A stretch of DNA of 64,000 bases from Leptospira mtsangambouensis (GTDB lineage Bacteria > Spirochaetota > Leptospiria > Leptospirales > Leptospiraceae). The translations under genes were made by a program, and so were the position numbers. The stretch spans positions 62,001-126,000 of the forward strand of contig NZ_RQHK01000005.1 of the NCBI RefSeq assembly GCF_004770475.1, given 5' to 3'. Positions within the stretch are counted from its first letter, which is position 1. Each line of letters begins with the position of its first letter. The notes beneath the pieces are model-generated. The model searched no databases. It worked only from the letters and a program-made list of their open reading frames with translations, and was not told where the DNA came from. Of this stretch, positions 1-9,669 are shown piece after piece.

Positions 1-477
1 ATTTTACTCGTTACCTTTTCCGATCGCTCTCATTCTCCAGGCAAATGGTTAAGAACAGAAGCAGATGTATTTAAAACTTTTACAAATATCACAAAACAAA
101 CAGAAGGTGGCAAAACAAACTATAATTCTGCTTATCAATTTGCATTTAGACTTTATCCCAAATTTGCAGTTTGTTACTGGATTTCCGATTTTATCGAATT
201 TGGGGACTATTTGACCTCCAAACAAAATGCAAAAGTTTGGGAACCAATTGGGATCTGGATTCAGGATGAATTAGATACATTGGATTTTCCTTTTTGGTTC
301 AAATTTTTCCGCCAAATATCACAAGAAATACCCAATTTAAGAAATAAAAAAACTACATATGTCGCTGATCTGAAAGCAGCAAAAAAATTTTTTGGCTCTA
401 ATTTAGTCCAAGTCAATCCAAACGCCAAACTCTCAAATCAAATTCTACCACTCTTCAAAATCAAACGCAATGGCTAA
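1..477 (+). CDS. DUF58-family protein, C-terminal part (partial)
   Basis: The open frame runs in from the left edge of the window without a start codon and ends at TAA 475-477, giving about 158 residues. The visible part resembles the C-terminal half of DUF58 proteins, which are vWA-related and usually sit next to a MoxR ATPase and the Bat genes. The first ATG-like internal starts are not convincing because the frame is open to base 1. The stop overlaps the next gene's ATG at 470, so translation is probably coupled. DUF58 identity rests mainly on operon context and overall look; the biochemical role of the family is not settled. Confidence 0.6.
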   Translation: MLLVTFSDRSHSPGKWLRTEADVFKTFTNITKQTEGGKTNYNSAYQFAFRLYPKFAVCYWISDFIEFGDYLTSKQNAKVWEPIGIWIQDELDTLDFPFWFKFFRQISQEIPNLRNKKTTYVADLKAAKKFFGSNLVQVNPNAKLSNQILPLFKIKRNG

Positions 478-1309
478 ATATATACTTCTAATTCTTATCT
501 CTTCCTTTTCTTTATTTGCCACTCCTAAGGAAACAATCCAAGAAGAGGAAATCTTTGTAGGTGATACTGTACATTATCAATTAGAACTTACCGAAGGAGT
601 TGAGAGTGACTTACAAATGGAAGAAGGAGATTTTTACGAAGACTCTACAATGCCTTCTTTCAAAATTTTTAACATCAAAAAAGATAATACAAAACTATCC
701 GCTACAATTTTATTTTATAAACCAGGAAATTTTATTCTCCCTATATCTTGGAAGGAAAATGGCGAAGAAAAAAATTCAACAAAAACAATAAAAGTCAAAT
801 CGCAACTACTAGGTTCAGAAACGGATATTGAAGACAGTGAACCTCCCATTAATTTTTCCGGTCCTTATCTTTTTCGTTTGTTACTTGTTTTACTCATCAC
901 TGCAATCAACCTATATTTATTATATGCACTTTATTTATACTGGAAGTCAAAGCCAAAAGTGGTGGATGCACTATGGGAAAAACAACCAGTTTTACAAGAA
1001 ACAACCAAACGCCTTCACGTGATCGAAACATATTTAGAGTCGGAATCAATTTACGAAAAAGAACTTGCCTTTAAGATTAGTGAATATGCAAAAGAAGTGT
1101 ATTCCAAAAGATTAGAAAAAAATTTTTTAGGAAACACTGATTCCGAATTTTTAGCAGAACTTTTCGATAGAACACATATCGATGAATCCATCCTTCGCAA
1201 CCTTAGAATTTTTTTCAGAAACACTAAATACGACAATAACCAAACCAAACTAGAAAAAGAGGAAGCCCGATCTGTTTGGGAAAAAATTAAAAAGGATATG
1301 GAATTGTAA
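470..1309 (+). CDS. Bat-operon membrane protein of unknown function
   Basis: This 279-residue protein starts with a likely signal peptide (residues 1-17, hydrophobic, ending near SLFAT). It has an extracytoplasmic domain of about 110 residues, one strongly hydrophobic membrane segment at about residues 131-158, and a charged helical cytoplasmic tail. It overlaps the DUF58 gene by 8 bases, and its stop overlaps the batA ATG by one base (TAATG), so it is part of the same operon. I do not recognise a named family. Position between DUF58 and BatA suggests a partner of the Bat complex in the envelope, which is inference. Confidence 0.75.
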   Translation: MAKYILLILISSFSLFATPKETIQEEEIFVGDTVHYQLELTEGVESDLQMEEGDFYEDSTMPSFKIFNIKKDNTKLSATILFYKPGNFILPISWKENGEEKNSTKTIKVKSQLLGSETDIEDSEPPINFSGPYLFRLLLVLLITAINLYLLYALYLYWKSKPKVVDALWEKQPVLQETTKRLHVIETYLESESIYEKELAFKISEYAKEVYSKRLEKNFLGNTDSEFLAELFDRTHIDESILRNLRIFFRNTKYDNNQTKLEKEEARSVWEKIKKDMEL

Positions 1310-2265
1310 TGTTTGATCAGTTTCAAAGACCATATCTTCTATTTTTAATCATCCCATTATTATTAGTTGCGTTTTATCAATGGAAATCCAAAAAATTTGG
1401 AGGAGTTTTACTCATCCAATCGGATAGATTCCAAAAACAAAATTCATTTTTATCTACAAAATTTAGATGCGTTCTATTAATTCTTACAGAGGTTCTATTT
1501 TATATAGCAGGAATATTTTTGGTAATTGCAGCAGCAGGGCCAGGAGAAAAATACAAACTAACACCTGATAGCACCAGTGGAATCGATATTATGATTGCCT
1601 TAGATATCTCAGGATCTATGGTAAATTCCTATGATTTTTTACCAAAAAACAGACTCACTGTTTCAAAAGAACTACTCCGAGAGTTCATTCAAAAAAGATT
1701 ATATGATCGAATCGGAATTGTGTTATTTGCGGGAGCTGCTTACCTACAATCTCCATTATCAAGCGATCGATATGCGTTGGATGAATTAATCACCGAAACA
1801 TCAGACGAAGATATCACCGAACAAGGTACTGCCGTCGGCGATGCATTGGTTCTTTCAACGTACCGATTGAAAGACTCGCAAGCAAAATCAAAAATTATCA
1901 TCTTACTCACTGATGGTGTTTCGAATACCGGAAAATTGGATCCAGAAACAGCATCCTATGCAGCCAAAGCTTTTGGGATCAAAGTTTATTCCATTGGCAT
2001 CGGGAAAGAGCAGGGTCAATATGAAGTGAATTACGAATCCCTAGAGTCAATATCAACTGGAACCAAGGGAAAATTTTTCCGGGCAGAATCACCCGAAGTT
2101 TTACAAGAAGTGCTAAACGAAATCAATGGCTTAGAAGTCGTAGAGCTACCGTCTAAACCAATGGAAATTCACGAAACACATTTCCCTTCGGCCTTATTCG
2201 TTTTCTTTATTCTATTGGGAGTGGCGGGTCTATTAATGATATACCCACTAACAGAAAAACTATGA
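1309..2265 (+). CDS. batA: BatA, von Willebrand factor A domain membrane protein
   Basis: The 318-residue protein has two N-terminal membrane segments (about residues 5-22 and 50-75), a vWA domain and a C-terminal membrane segment (about 290-313), the usual BatA layout. The metal-ion-dependent adhesion site is visible as DISGSM near residue 98. Later vWA elements include a GTAVGDAL-like segment and LLTDG. The family is known from the Bacteroides aerotolerance operon, and its molecular role is unclear. The stop overlaps the next start by 4 bases, so it is coupled to the BatB-like gene. Confidence 0.88.
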   Translation: MFDQFQRPYLLFLIIPLLLVAFYQWKSKKFGGVLLIQSDRFQKQNSFLSTKFRCVLLILTEVLFYIAGIFLVIAAAGPGEKYKLTPDSTSGIDIMIALDISGSMVNSYDFLPKNRLTVSKELLREFIQKRLYDRIGIVLFAGAAYLQSPLSSDRYALDELITETSDEDITEQGTAVGDALVLSTYRLKDSQAKSKIIILLTDGVSNTGKLDPETASYAAKAFGIKVYSIGIGKEQGQYEVNYESLESISTGTKGKFFRAESPEVLQEVLNEINGLEVVELPSKPMEIHETHFPSALFVFFILLGVAGLLMIYPLTEKL

Positions 2266-3890
2266 TTGACATCCTAACGGTAACGAAGGTTGCGATTATT
2301 TCTATTGTTCTCTGGACATTTTTATTTTCCGGAAAACTTTTTATAAATATAAAAACAAATTCATTCAAAGAAAAACACCCCAATCTAAAAAATAGAATTT
2401 TTTCAGCAAATACAAGATTTTACTTCCTACGAATTCTCTGTTTTCTTATCTCTCTAACCCTTGCCTTCTATTCTTTATTTAAGGTAAAAGCAACAGAAGT
2501 CGAATCCACAAAAGAATTCGAGTCCGCTGATATTTTATTTGTTGTGGATGTAAGTTTATCAATGAATGCAACTGATGTAAGACCGAGTCGACTAAAACGA
2601 TTTCAAGACTTAGCATTACGAATTCTTCCGAACTTAAAAGGAAATAGAATTGGGATCGTTGTTTTTGCAGGTCAATCTTTTTCGTTTTGCCCACTCACAT
2701 CAGATATTGCTGCAGTCGCAGACTATATACAGGCATTAGGCGTAGAGATGGTAGGAGCGAAAGGAACAGATCTATCTATCGCCTTAGATCGAGTCAATCT
2801 AATCAGAAAAAAAAACAATGTTATCTCCTCTCAAATTACCATCATTGTATCAGATGGAGAAGACCACGAAAATCAGAATATACCGCCAATCGCTGGTGAG
2901 GTGATTGTTTGGGGAATCGGGACGGAAGAAGGAGGGAACATTGAATACCGCGATCCAGGGACAGGAAGAGGGGGCTATGTCACAACGGATGCTGGAATTA
3001 CCGAATCACTTTCTGCACCAAATTTAGTAATTTCGCAAATGAATGTTTCTAAGTTAAAATCTATTGCAGACCAAAATCATGGAACATACCATGATGTTTC
3101 TTTCCAAGCGGACGGTGCATATGCTTTGTTAGATACTGTCCATACTATCAAAAAAAGAAAAATTCAAACCATCGAAAGATTCAAAAATGAGGATGGAGCC
3201 CACCCATACTTGATTGCCGCTTTTTTCTTTTTATTTTTAGAGCGACTCTTAAACTTATTTTTACAAAACACACTCAAGGGTATTTTTACAATTTTTTTCT
3301 TTCTTTTCTCCTTATTTGGCCAGACGAATTTATATGCATGGGAATTGGATCCAGGTGGCAATACCATTGAGAAGGGAGTCAAATCCTATCAGAACAAAAA
3401 TTATAACGAAAGCCAAATGGAATTCCAAAAAGCAAAGGAATACATTCATGACGATCCAAGACTTTTATACAATGAATCTGCCACGGCTTATCAGCTGGGA
3501 CAATACAAAGAAGCAATTGGAATTTCTGAAAAAATATTAACCCATCCCAAATCGAACGATGACCTCAAAGCAAAAACATATTTTAACCTTGGTAATATTT
3601 ATTCAAGATTAGGTGACAAAAAAAATGCATTAAAAGCATATTCAAAAACTTTGGAGATAAATCCGGATCATTTACCTACAAAGAAAAACATAGAACACCT
3701 AACAAAGGATAAAGAGGGCGAAGAAAAACCAAAAAAAGACGAAAATAACGAACAACCACAACCAAAACAGGAAAAACGGAACAAAAAAGAAGAGAAAACA
3801 GATGCAGAAAAAATTTTGGATCCATTTTCTCAAGACTCCATCTTAAAAAACAAAAGAGGGGGATCTTTTGATAATGAAAAGTTTTGGTAA
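2262..3890 (+). CDS. batB: BatB-BatC fusion: vWA domain plus TPR region
   Basis: The 542-residue protein has N-terminal membrane segments, then a vWA domain with the MIDAS-type motif DVSLSMNATD near residue 94 and SDGED later. Two close hydrophobic segments follow (about 315-333 and 340-361), the second looking like a signal peptide (hydrophobic core ending TNLYAW). After that come about three TPR-like helical repeats (about 365-460) and a Lys/Glu-rich tail. In Bacteroides, BatB (vWA) and BatC (TPR) are separate, so this looks like a fusion of the two. It overlaps batA by 4 bases and batD follows at once. Role in envelope or stress tolerance is inferred from the family. Confidence 0.85.
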   Translation: MIDILTVTKVAIISIVLWTFLFSGKLFINIKTNSFKEKHPNLKNRIFSANTRFYFLRILCFLISLTLAFYSLFKVKATEVESTKEFESADILFVVDVSLSMNATDVRPSRLKRFQDLALRILPNLKGNRIGIVVFAGQSFSFCPLTSDIAAVADYIQALGVEMVGAKGTDLSIALDRVNLIRKKNNVISSQITIIVSDGEDHENQNIPPIAGEVIVWGIGTEEGGNIEYRDPGTGRGGYVTTDAGITESLSAPNLVISQMNVSKLKSIADQNHGTYHDVSFQADGAYALLDTVHTIKKRKIQTIERFKNEDGAHPYLIAAFFFLFLERLLNLFLQNTLKGIFTIFFFLFSLFGQTNLYAWELDPGGNTIEKGVKSYQNKNYNESQMEFQKAKEYIHDDPRLLYNESATAYQLGQYKEAIGISEKILTHPKSNDDLKAKTYFNLGNIYSRLGDKKNALKAYSKTLEINPDHLPTKKNIEHLTKDKEGEEKPKKDENNEQPQPKQEKRNKKEEKTDAEKILDPFSQDSILKNKRGGSFDNEKFW

Positions 3891-5451
3891 CAAAAAAAAT
3901 ACGCTTCTATTTCTATACATTTTCCTCCTACCACTGGCTGCCATAAATCCCTCTGAAGTTGAATTCCATTTATTTCCTAACGAATTTTCATTAGGAGAAC
4001 ATGCCAAATTAGAAGTGAGGGCCCACGGAGACAAAATCTTCCGAACAACCCAAACAAATTTAAAACAAAATGGAGTTCGAATCCGTTTTTCTGGAAGCGG
4101 AACAGAAACACAAATCATCAACTTTAAAGTTTCAAAATCTCAAATACTCAATTTTTATGTAGATACAGAATCTGAAGGCACATTCCATCTGCCAGAAATT
4201 TCAGTGGAGTATGACAACAAGATTTATAAATCACCCCCCATCCAATTCAAAGTTAGCAAAAAAAGTAAGAACTCTCAAAATCAATTTTTCAATCCATTCC
4301 CATACGAAGATTTTGAAACGCCTACGGAAGGTTCACCTGAAGTTGTGTTCCATACCAATAAATCTATATTTTATAAAGGAGAACCTATTGTTGGGTACTT
4401 TGTGCTCTACTACAATGGATATAGACAACCCTTTCTAGAGAGAGATCCTAACCAATCCATCTCGTTTCCATATTTTCTCTCAGAAACACTAAGACAAGTA
4501 TCCGTTCAAATTGAACCAGAAGTCCAAAGAAACAATACTCTTAAAAAAACCTTAGTATATGACAAAGAAATATATGGATTAACACCGATTAAATCAGGTA
4601 GGTTCCAAATCGGAAAAACAAAATTTATTTCTGGAGATAGTTTACGTTTTAACTCACTACAAGAAACTGTGGATACAACTCCAGCCACTGTGACAGTATT
4701 AAATCTTCCGACAAAGCAACCGGAAACATTTACCGGTGCGATCGGAAATTTCCAACTCAACCTCACCAATTTTCCAAAAGAAGTCCATAGAGGAGAAACT
4801 GTTTATTTCGAAATCACAATAGAAGGGGAAGGGGGCCATGAGGGAATTAAACCTTCGGACGATTCGAAAACAAAATACCAATTAATCTCACAAACCAGAA
4901 ATAAAACATTTCGAAAGTTAGAATCTGGTGAATATGGATTTTATTCTGTTGTTCGCTTTCTTTATGGCCATCAAGTAGCAGATGAAGAAAAACTCCAACT
5001 TGGGCCATACCAATTTTCTTACTTTTCTTTAAAAGATTCACAATACAAAACACTCTCTCTACAATTTCCAAACTTGCCCATCCTTTCGGAAAAGAAAAAA
5101 GAACCGAAAGAAAAATTGGATCATATGACAAATTCAAAAGCACCTTCCATTTTCATTTTAGTTTTTCTTGCTGTTTTTGGCACTCTTTCATACCTAGGAT
5201 ATAGAAAGTATCGATTGAATCTCCAGGCAAATGAGTTTGTAGATTTGGTTCAAAACTTTGGAAAAAAAAGGAATGTATTCCTTGTTGATTATTTAGAAAA
5301 AAAAGGTATCACCGAAGAAAACATCCAACTCCTTTCAAATTTAATTGAAAGAGGAGATAAAGAAACCCCAAAAAAAACATTCTTATCTTTATCTAAATTC
5401 GAGAAAACAAAAGTCTTAAAATTAACAAAACAATTAAAAACAAAGGAGTAA
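3874..5451 (+). CDS. batD: BatD, oxygen-tolerance-type membrane protein
   Basis: About 525 residues: an N-terminal signal peptide (hydrophobic to about residue 25), a large beta-rich extracytoplasmic region with repeated Ig-like segments, one membrane anchor near residues 423-445 and a short cytoplasmic tail. This matches the BatD family layout. A TTG at 3868 is in frame, but ATG 3874 is preferred because AGAGGGGGA lies at the right distance upstream. It overlaps the 3' end of the BatB-BatC gene and is followed after 3 bases by htpG, so the whole block is probably one operon. Confidence 0.85.
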   Translation: MKSFGNKKNTLLFLYIFLLPLAAINPSEVEFHLFPNEFSLGEHAKLEVRAHGDKIFRTTQTNLKQNGVRIRFSGSGTETQIINFKVSKSQILNFYVDTESEGTFHLPEISVEYDNKIYKSPPIQFKVSKKSKNSQNQFFNPFPYEDFETPTEGSPEVVFHTNKSIFYKGEPIVGYFVLYYNGYRQPFLERDPNQSISFPYFLSETLRQVSVQIEPEVQRNNTLKKTLVYDKEIYGLTPIKSGRFQIGKTKFISGDSLRFNSLQETVDTTPATVTVLNLPTKQPETFTGAIGNFQLNLTNFPKEVHRGETVYFEITIEGEGGHEGIKPSDDSKTKYQLISQTRNKTFRKLESGEYGFYSVVRFLYGHQVADEEKLQLGPYQFSYFSLKDSQYKTLSLQFPNLPILSEKKKEPKEKLDHMTNSKAPSIFILVFLAVFGTLSYLGYRKYRLNLQANEFVDLVQNFGKKRNVFLVDYLEKKGITEENIQLLSNLIERGDKETPKKTFLSLSKFEKTKVLKLTKQLKTKE

Positions 5452-5454
5452 TAT

Positions 5455-7287
5455 ATGTCAGCTGAAGAATCAGGAAAAATTAGTGTAGAAACAGAGAATA
5501 TCTTTCCTATCATAAAAAAATGGTTATATTCTGAGAAAGATATTTTCTTAAGAGAATTAGTTTCCAATGCAAGTGATGCAATCACCAAACTAAAAAAAAT
5601 CTCTTTATCGGAAGAGTTTGAAGGCGGGAACGATTACAAAATCGATTTAAATTTTGATGTGGATACCCGAATCCTAAGCATTGAAGACAATGGGGTTGGT
5701 ATGACGACAGAAGAAGTCAAAAAATACATCAACCAAATTGCATTTTCCGGTGCCACAGACTTTGCAAAACAATACCAAAATGCAGAAAACAAAGCCGAAA
5801 TCATTGGCCACTTTGGACTTGGATTCTATTCCTCTTTTATGGTTTCCAAAAAAGTTACAATAGAAACAAAATCATACAAAAAGGGACAAACAGCCGTTCT
5901 ATGGTCAAGTGAGTCCGGTACCGATTTTACTATTTCACCCATTGAAAAGGAATCAAGAGGTACTAAAATTTCTCTTTATTTGGATAGTGAGTCTGGCGAG
6001 TATCTAGACAAATGGAAACTTAAAGAACTAATCAAAAAATACTGTGATTTTTTACCCGTAGGGATCTATGTCCAAGGCGAAAAGGCAAATCGAGAAAAAC
6101 CTCTTTGGTCTGACGAACCAGCCAAAATCTCTCAAGAAGAATATAAAGATTTTTATTCTTATTTGTTCCCGTTCTCAGGAGAATCTCTCTTCCATATTCA
6201 TTTAAACGTTGATTATCCATTCCGTTTACAAGGTATTTTGTATTTTCCAAAGTTAACTCACGAGTTAGAAGCTTCAAAAAACGGAATCAAACTTTTTTGT
6301 AATCATGTATTTGTGAGTGATAATGCAAGTGAGTTGATCCCACAATTTCTCACAATTCTCAAAGGAACCATAGACATTCCAGATCTACCGCTAAATGTTT
6401 CCAGATCTTACTTACAAAACGATCCGTTGGTAAAAAAAATATCAAACCATATCATTAAAAAAGTTGCTGATCGTTTGATCGAAGACTTCAAAAAAGATAG
6501 ATCAAAATACGAATCAAACTGGGAAGATATTTCTTTATTTGTAAAGTATGGAGTTCTTACCGATGAAAAATTTTATGAAGCAATGAAGGACCATCTGATT
6601 TTTAAGAATTCAGAGGGTGGATACTCAACTACTTCCGAATATTGGGAAAAAAATAAGGAAAAAAACCAAAACAAAATTTTTTACGCCAACGAAACAGAAA
6701 TGGGATCCGTTTATATGGAACTTCTAAAATCACAAGGTTTAGAAGCATTACTTGTAGATTCCAAAATAGACTCTCACCTCATCCAACACTTAGAGATGAA
6801 AAATCCCGATTGGAAGTTCCAAAGAGTCGATTCTGAAATTGCTGATCAAATTGTGGATAAAGATGCTCCAAAAGATCTAGTAAACGAAGAAAACAAAACG
6901 GAATCCGATCGAATTCAAAATTTATTTCAATCTTCCTTACCAAAAGAAGGTGTTGAAATCAAGGTAGAAGCCTTAAAATCACTAGAAGTTCCTGGTGTGA
7001 TTCTTTTACCAGAGTTTATGAGAAGAATGTCTGAAATGAACTCCATGTTAAACAGAGAAGACATGAAAAACATTCTCAAGTCTCACACTCTCATGGTTAA
7101 CTCAAAGTCCCCACTTGTAAAGTCCGCCTTACAAGCGTTCGAAGGAATAAACTCCGAAAAAGGCAAAAAGTTAGCTAGAGTCATTTATGACCTTGCTTTG
7201 CTCTCAGCGAAGGTTATGGATGAAAAGGAAGTATCCGAATATACCAAAAGGACAACGGAATTCCTCCAAGAGATTTTTTCTTCCTAA
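5455..7287 (+). CDS. htpG: HtpG, Hsp90-family chaperone
   Basis: The 610-residue protein has the Hsp90 GHKL ATPase motifs in order: LVSNASDA near residue 37, DNGVGM near 79 and [11 protein letters not shown] near 120, then middle and C-terminal dimerisation regions of normal length. HtpG is an ATP-driven cytoplasmic chaperone dimer. It starts 3 bases after the batD stop with AAGGAG just upstream, so it is probably cotranscribed with the bat genes. A long hairpin follows the stop. Confidence 0.97.
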   Translation: MSAEESGKISVETENIFPIIKKWLYSEKDIFLRELVSNASDAITKLKKISLSEEFEGGNDYKIDLNFDVDTRILSIEDNGVGMTTEEVKKYINQIAFSGATDFAKQYQNAENKAEIIGHFGLGFYSSFMVSKKVTIETKSYKKGQTAVLWSSESGTDFTISPIEKESRGTKISLYLDSESGEYLDKWKLKELIKKYCDFLPVGIYVQGEKANREKPLWSDEPAKISQEEYKDFYSYLFPFSGESLFHIHLNVDYPFRLQGILYFPKLTHELEASKNGIKLFCNHVFVSDNASELIPQFLTILKGTIDIPDLPLNVSRSYLQNDPLVKKISNHIIKKVADRLIEDFKKDRSKYESNWEDISLFVKYGVLTDEKFYEAMKDHLIFKNSEGGYSTTSEYWEKNKEKNQNKIFYANETEMGSVYMELLKSQGLEALLVDSKIDSHLIQHLEMKNPDWKFQRVDSEIADQIVDKDAPKDLVNEENKTESDRIQNLFQSSLPKEGVEIKVEALKSLEVPGVILLPEFMRRMSEMNSMLNREDMKNILKSHTLMVNSKSPLVKSALQAFEGINSEKGKKLARVIYDLALLSAKVMDEKEVSEYTKRTTEFLQEIFSS

Positions 7288-7311
7288 CGATAAATCCCTA
7301 TAGAAAGATTT

Positions 7312-7342
7312 GGCAACGATCCCTATTTTTGGGATTGTTGCC
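7312..7342 (+). terminator. 12-bp stem hairpin after htpG, also covering the next gene's leader
   Basis: GGCAACGATCCC (7312-7323) pairs with GGGATTGTTGCC (7331-7342) across a 7-base loop; one pair is G-U in RNA. No T-run follows, so it is not a classic rho-independent terminator. The downstream arm contains the only GGGA-like ribosome site before the GTG at 7345, so the hairpin may limit translation of the kinase gene. Confidence 0.6.
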
Positions 7343-7344
7343 AT

Positions 7345-9669
7345 GTGATCCAGATTTGTATAACAAGTCGCCTTAGTTCTCTACCCGTTGTCGTTGCTTA
7401 CAAAAAGGGATACTTTGAAGAATTCGGTGTCAAAGTCACTCTTCACGTCAACACCCATCACAAGGCCATTATGCCATTACTGGACGCCGGTCGAGTGGAA
7501 GCAGGTGAGGTCCCAACCATCGCCTACCTTCAGGATAGTTTTCTCAAAAAATCAAAACTCAAACGAATTTACAAAGGGATATATCTTTATCATTCTCCTT
7601 TATCATTTTATTCTCGATTCCAATTCAAACCAGAAGATCTCACAAGAAACAAAGCCTACATACTCCCTGTACCTCACCAATACTCAGTCGAGAGATTGTA
7701 TGCAGAAAAATTTTTAGAAGAGTATGCCCCAAAAAATCCAGTCAAGGTTCGTTACATTGACACTCCAGGATTTTTAGAAGAAAAAGAATTTTTAAAACCT
7801 ACATGTCTGGGACTAGTTTCAGATCCATTTTCAAGCCCTTTCCTTCGAAACTTCCAAGACTTTGCCAATACCTTAGAACTACCAATCCTCGAAACCAAAT
7901 CCTTTTTTCCATCCACCTTACTTGCGTTTAGTGGAGATGCGGTATTAAAAACGGGACGAGAGATTTCGGGTGTTCTTCTTGCTGTTAAAAAAGCAATTGA
8001 TCTTTTGCAAAACACAAACCAACTCAGTAATGGAAATTTATGGGATGACCTACAACTTTCGCATTTTTACCCACACCTTAGAGTAGGGGAGACAAAAAAT
8101 CTTCTAAACTCCAACCCTCTCATCCAAAAAGGTATTTTTTCTTATAAAGGAGACGCAGACACACTGTTCCCTCTCCTAAAAGATGTATATTTTCGACTCA
8201 TCCGAAGGGTCATCCAACCCGATGCTGTCCGATCTGCATTCGACTTTGATGAAATCCTATCCGCATTAGAACCAAAAAAAGTATTTGATGTTCGTAAACT
8301 CAACAGTTTCCAAGAACCGACAGAAACAAAACTTCACGCACCTTCACAAATCAACTACAGAAAACTCAATGCTGTACGTCACCTCATTGTGGATGTTAAC
8401 TCAGTCGTTTTAGATATCCTACAAGGAAATTACAATTCAAGACTTAACTCAGACGAAACTTTGCAACTTGACAACCGGGTGAAAGTTCTCGTCAACTCGA
8501 TGTTAGATTCCTTCAACGCAAAGTTGGAGTTACAAAGAGAAGAAATTACAGAACTCGAAAATTTAATCTCAATCCTAGAAATCAAACTAGATAGATCCGC
8601 TGTCGATTTACAATATTCAGAAGAAAAATACAGATACTTATTCGAATTTTCAAGAGAGGCAATTGCACTCGTAGATGCTGATACAGGAAGCATTCTCGAA
8701 GCAAACAACCAATTCCGATCTCTCACTGGATACACTCGTGGCGACATCACGAAGTTGAGTATTGAAGATATCATCCTAGGAAACCAAGTTTCAAACCAAC
8801 TCCGGTTTGGCTCAGACCTTTCTTCCGACACAATGTTATCCTTACCCGATGCAGAAATTATGCTAAAAGATGGATCAAAATTAGAAGTGGATATCAGCTT
8901 CACATCCATCCTACTTTCCCCAAAAAAACGCTACCAAGTTCAGTTCCGACCAAATTCAGAAAAAAAAGAACAAGAGCGATTGCAACACGAATTTATCTCC
9001 AATGTAAGCCACGAACTCAGAAGCCCGATGACAAACATCCGAGGGTATTTGGAGTTTTTTAAATCCGATCCTTCGTTACCATTTAACACCGAACATAAAA
9101 ATATGTTGGAAGTGATTGATAAAAATGCAAAAAGACTTAGTTTTTTAATTGAAAACCTACTCAAACTCACTACTTCAAGAGAAAAAGATAAAGAAGATGA
9201 GGTCATCGAAATTTTCGATCCAGTACCTGTGATCGAAGATGTCATTCATATGAATTCCCATCTTGCAAAAGGGAAACCTATTGAATGGGACTTATCACTC
9301 AAAAAAGGTTTTTTTCTGCGAGGGATCAAATTTGAATTCTCTCAAATCATTACGAATCTATACGTAAACGCTTTAAAATATACTTCAAAAGGGAAAATTG
9401 GAATCTCAATTCGAGAAACCAATGGCAAAATTGAAATCACAGTGGAAGATACAGGCATTGGCATCGATCCAAATTACAAAAATCAAATCTTCGATCGTTT
9501 CTTTCGAATTCCTTCTTCCGATAACAAAAAAATCGGAGGAACAGGGCTTGGTTTATCTATTGTTAAGTCACTCGTGGACAAAATGTCCGGAGAAATTTTT
9601 GTAGAAAGCAGAATGGGAGAAGGAAGCAAATTTACAATTTACTTCCCCAAAGTAAACGTTAGCGTTTAG
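7345..9669 (+). CDS. Hybrid sensor histidine kinase with substrate-binding-like N-terminal domain
   Basis: The 774-residue protein has four parts. Residues about 1-300 resemble NMT1/NrtA-type substrate-binding proteins (the segment around VAYKKGYFEEFGV near residue 18 is typical). There is no signal peptide or membrane segment, so this domain should be cytoplasmic. A coiled coil (about 375-430) leads to a PAS domain (about 430-540). HisKA has the phospho-acceptor in SHELRSPMTN (His556). The ATPase domain has the N box NLYVNALKYT, G1 DTGIGI and G2 GGTGLGLSI. The GTG start at 7345 follows a hairpin. It likely senses a small ligand and phosphorylates an unlinked regulator; ligand and partner are unknown. 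Confidence 0.85.
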   Translation: MIQICITSRLSSLPVVVAYKKGYFEEFGVKVTLHVNTHHKAIMPLLDAGRVEAGEVPTIAYLQDSFLKKSKLKRIYKGIYLYHSPLSFYSRFQFKPEDLTRNKAYILPVPHQYSVERLYAEKFLEEYAPKNPVKVRYIDTPGFLEEKEFLKPTCLGLVSDPFSSPFLRNFQDFANTLELPILETKSFFPSTLLAFSGDAVLKTGREISGVLLAVKKAIDLLQNTNQLSNGNLWDDLQLSHFYPHLRVGETKNLLNSNPLIQKGIFSYKGDADTLFPLLKDVYFRLIRRVIQPDAVRSAFDFDEILSALEPKKVFDVRKLNSFQEPTETKLHAPSQINYRKLNAVRHLIVDVNSVVLDILQGNYNSRLNSDETLQLDNRVKVLVNSMLDSFNAKLELQREEITELENLISILEIKLDRSAVDLQYSEEKYRYLFEFSREAIALVDADTGSILEANNQFRSLTGYTRGDITKLSIEDIILGNQVSNQLRFGSDLSSDTMLSLPDAEIMLKDGSKLEVDISFTSILLSPKKRYQVQFRPNSEKKEQERLQHEFISNVSHELRSPMTNIRGYLEFFKSDPSLPFNTEHKNMLEVIDKNAKRLSFLIENLLKLTTSREKDKEDEVIEIFDPVPVIEDVIHMNSHLAKGKPIEWDLSLKKGFFLRGIKFEFSQIITNLYVNALKYTSKGKIGISIRETNGKIEITVEDTGIGIDPNYKNQIFDRFFRIPSSDNKKIGGTGLGLSIVKSLVDKMSGEIFVESRMGEGSKFTIYFPKVNVSV

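Noticed and set aside
8430..8909. 159-residue minus-strand ORF
   Set aside because: It lies wholly inside the histidine-kinase gene, is Ser-rich as mirror frames in this genome are, and has no ribosome site.
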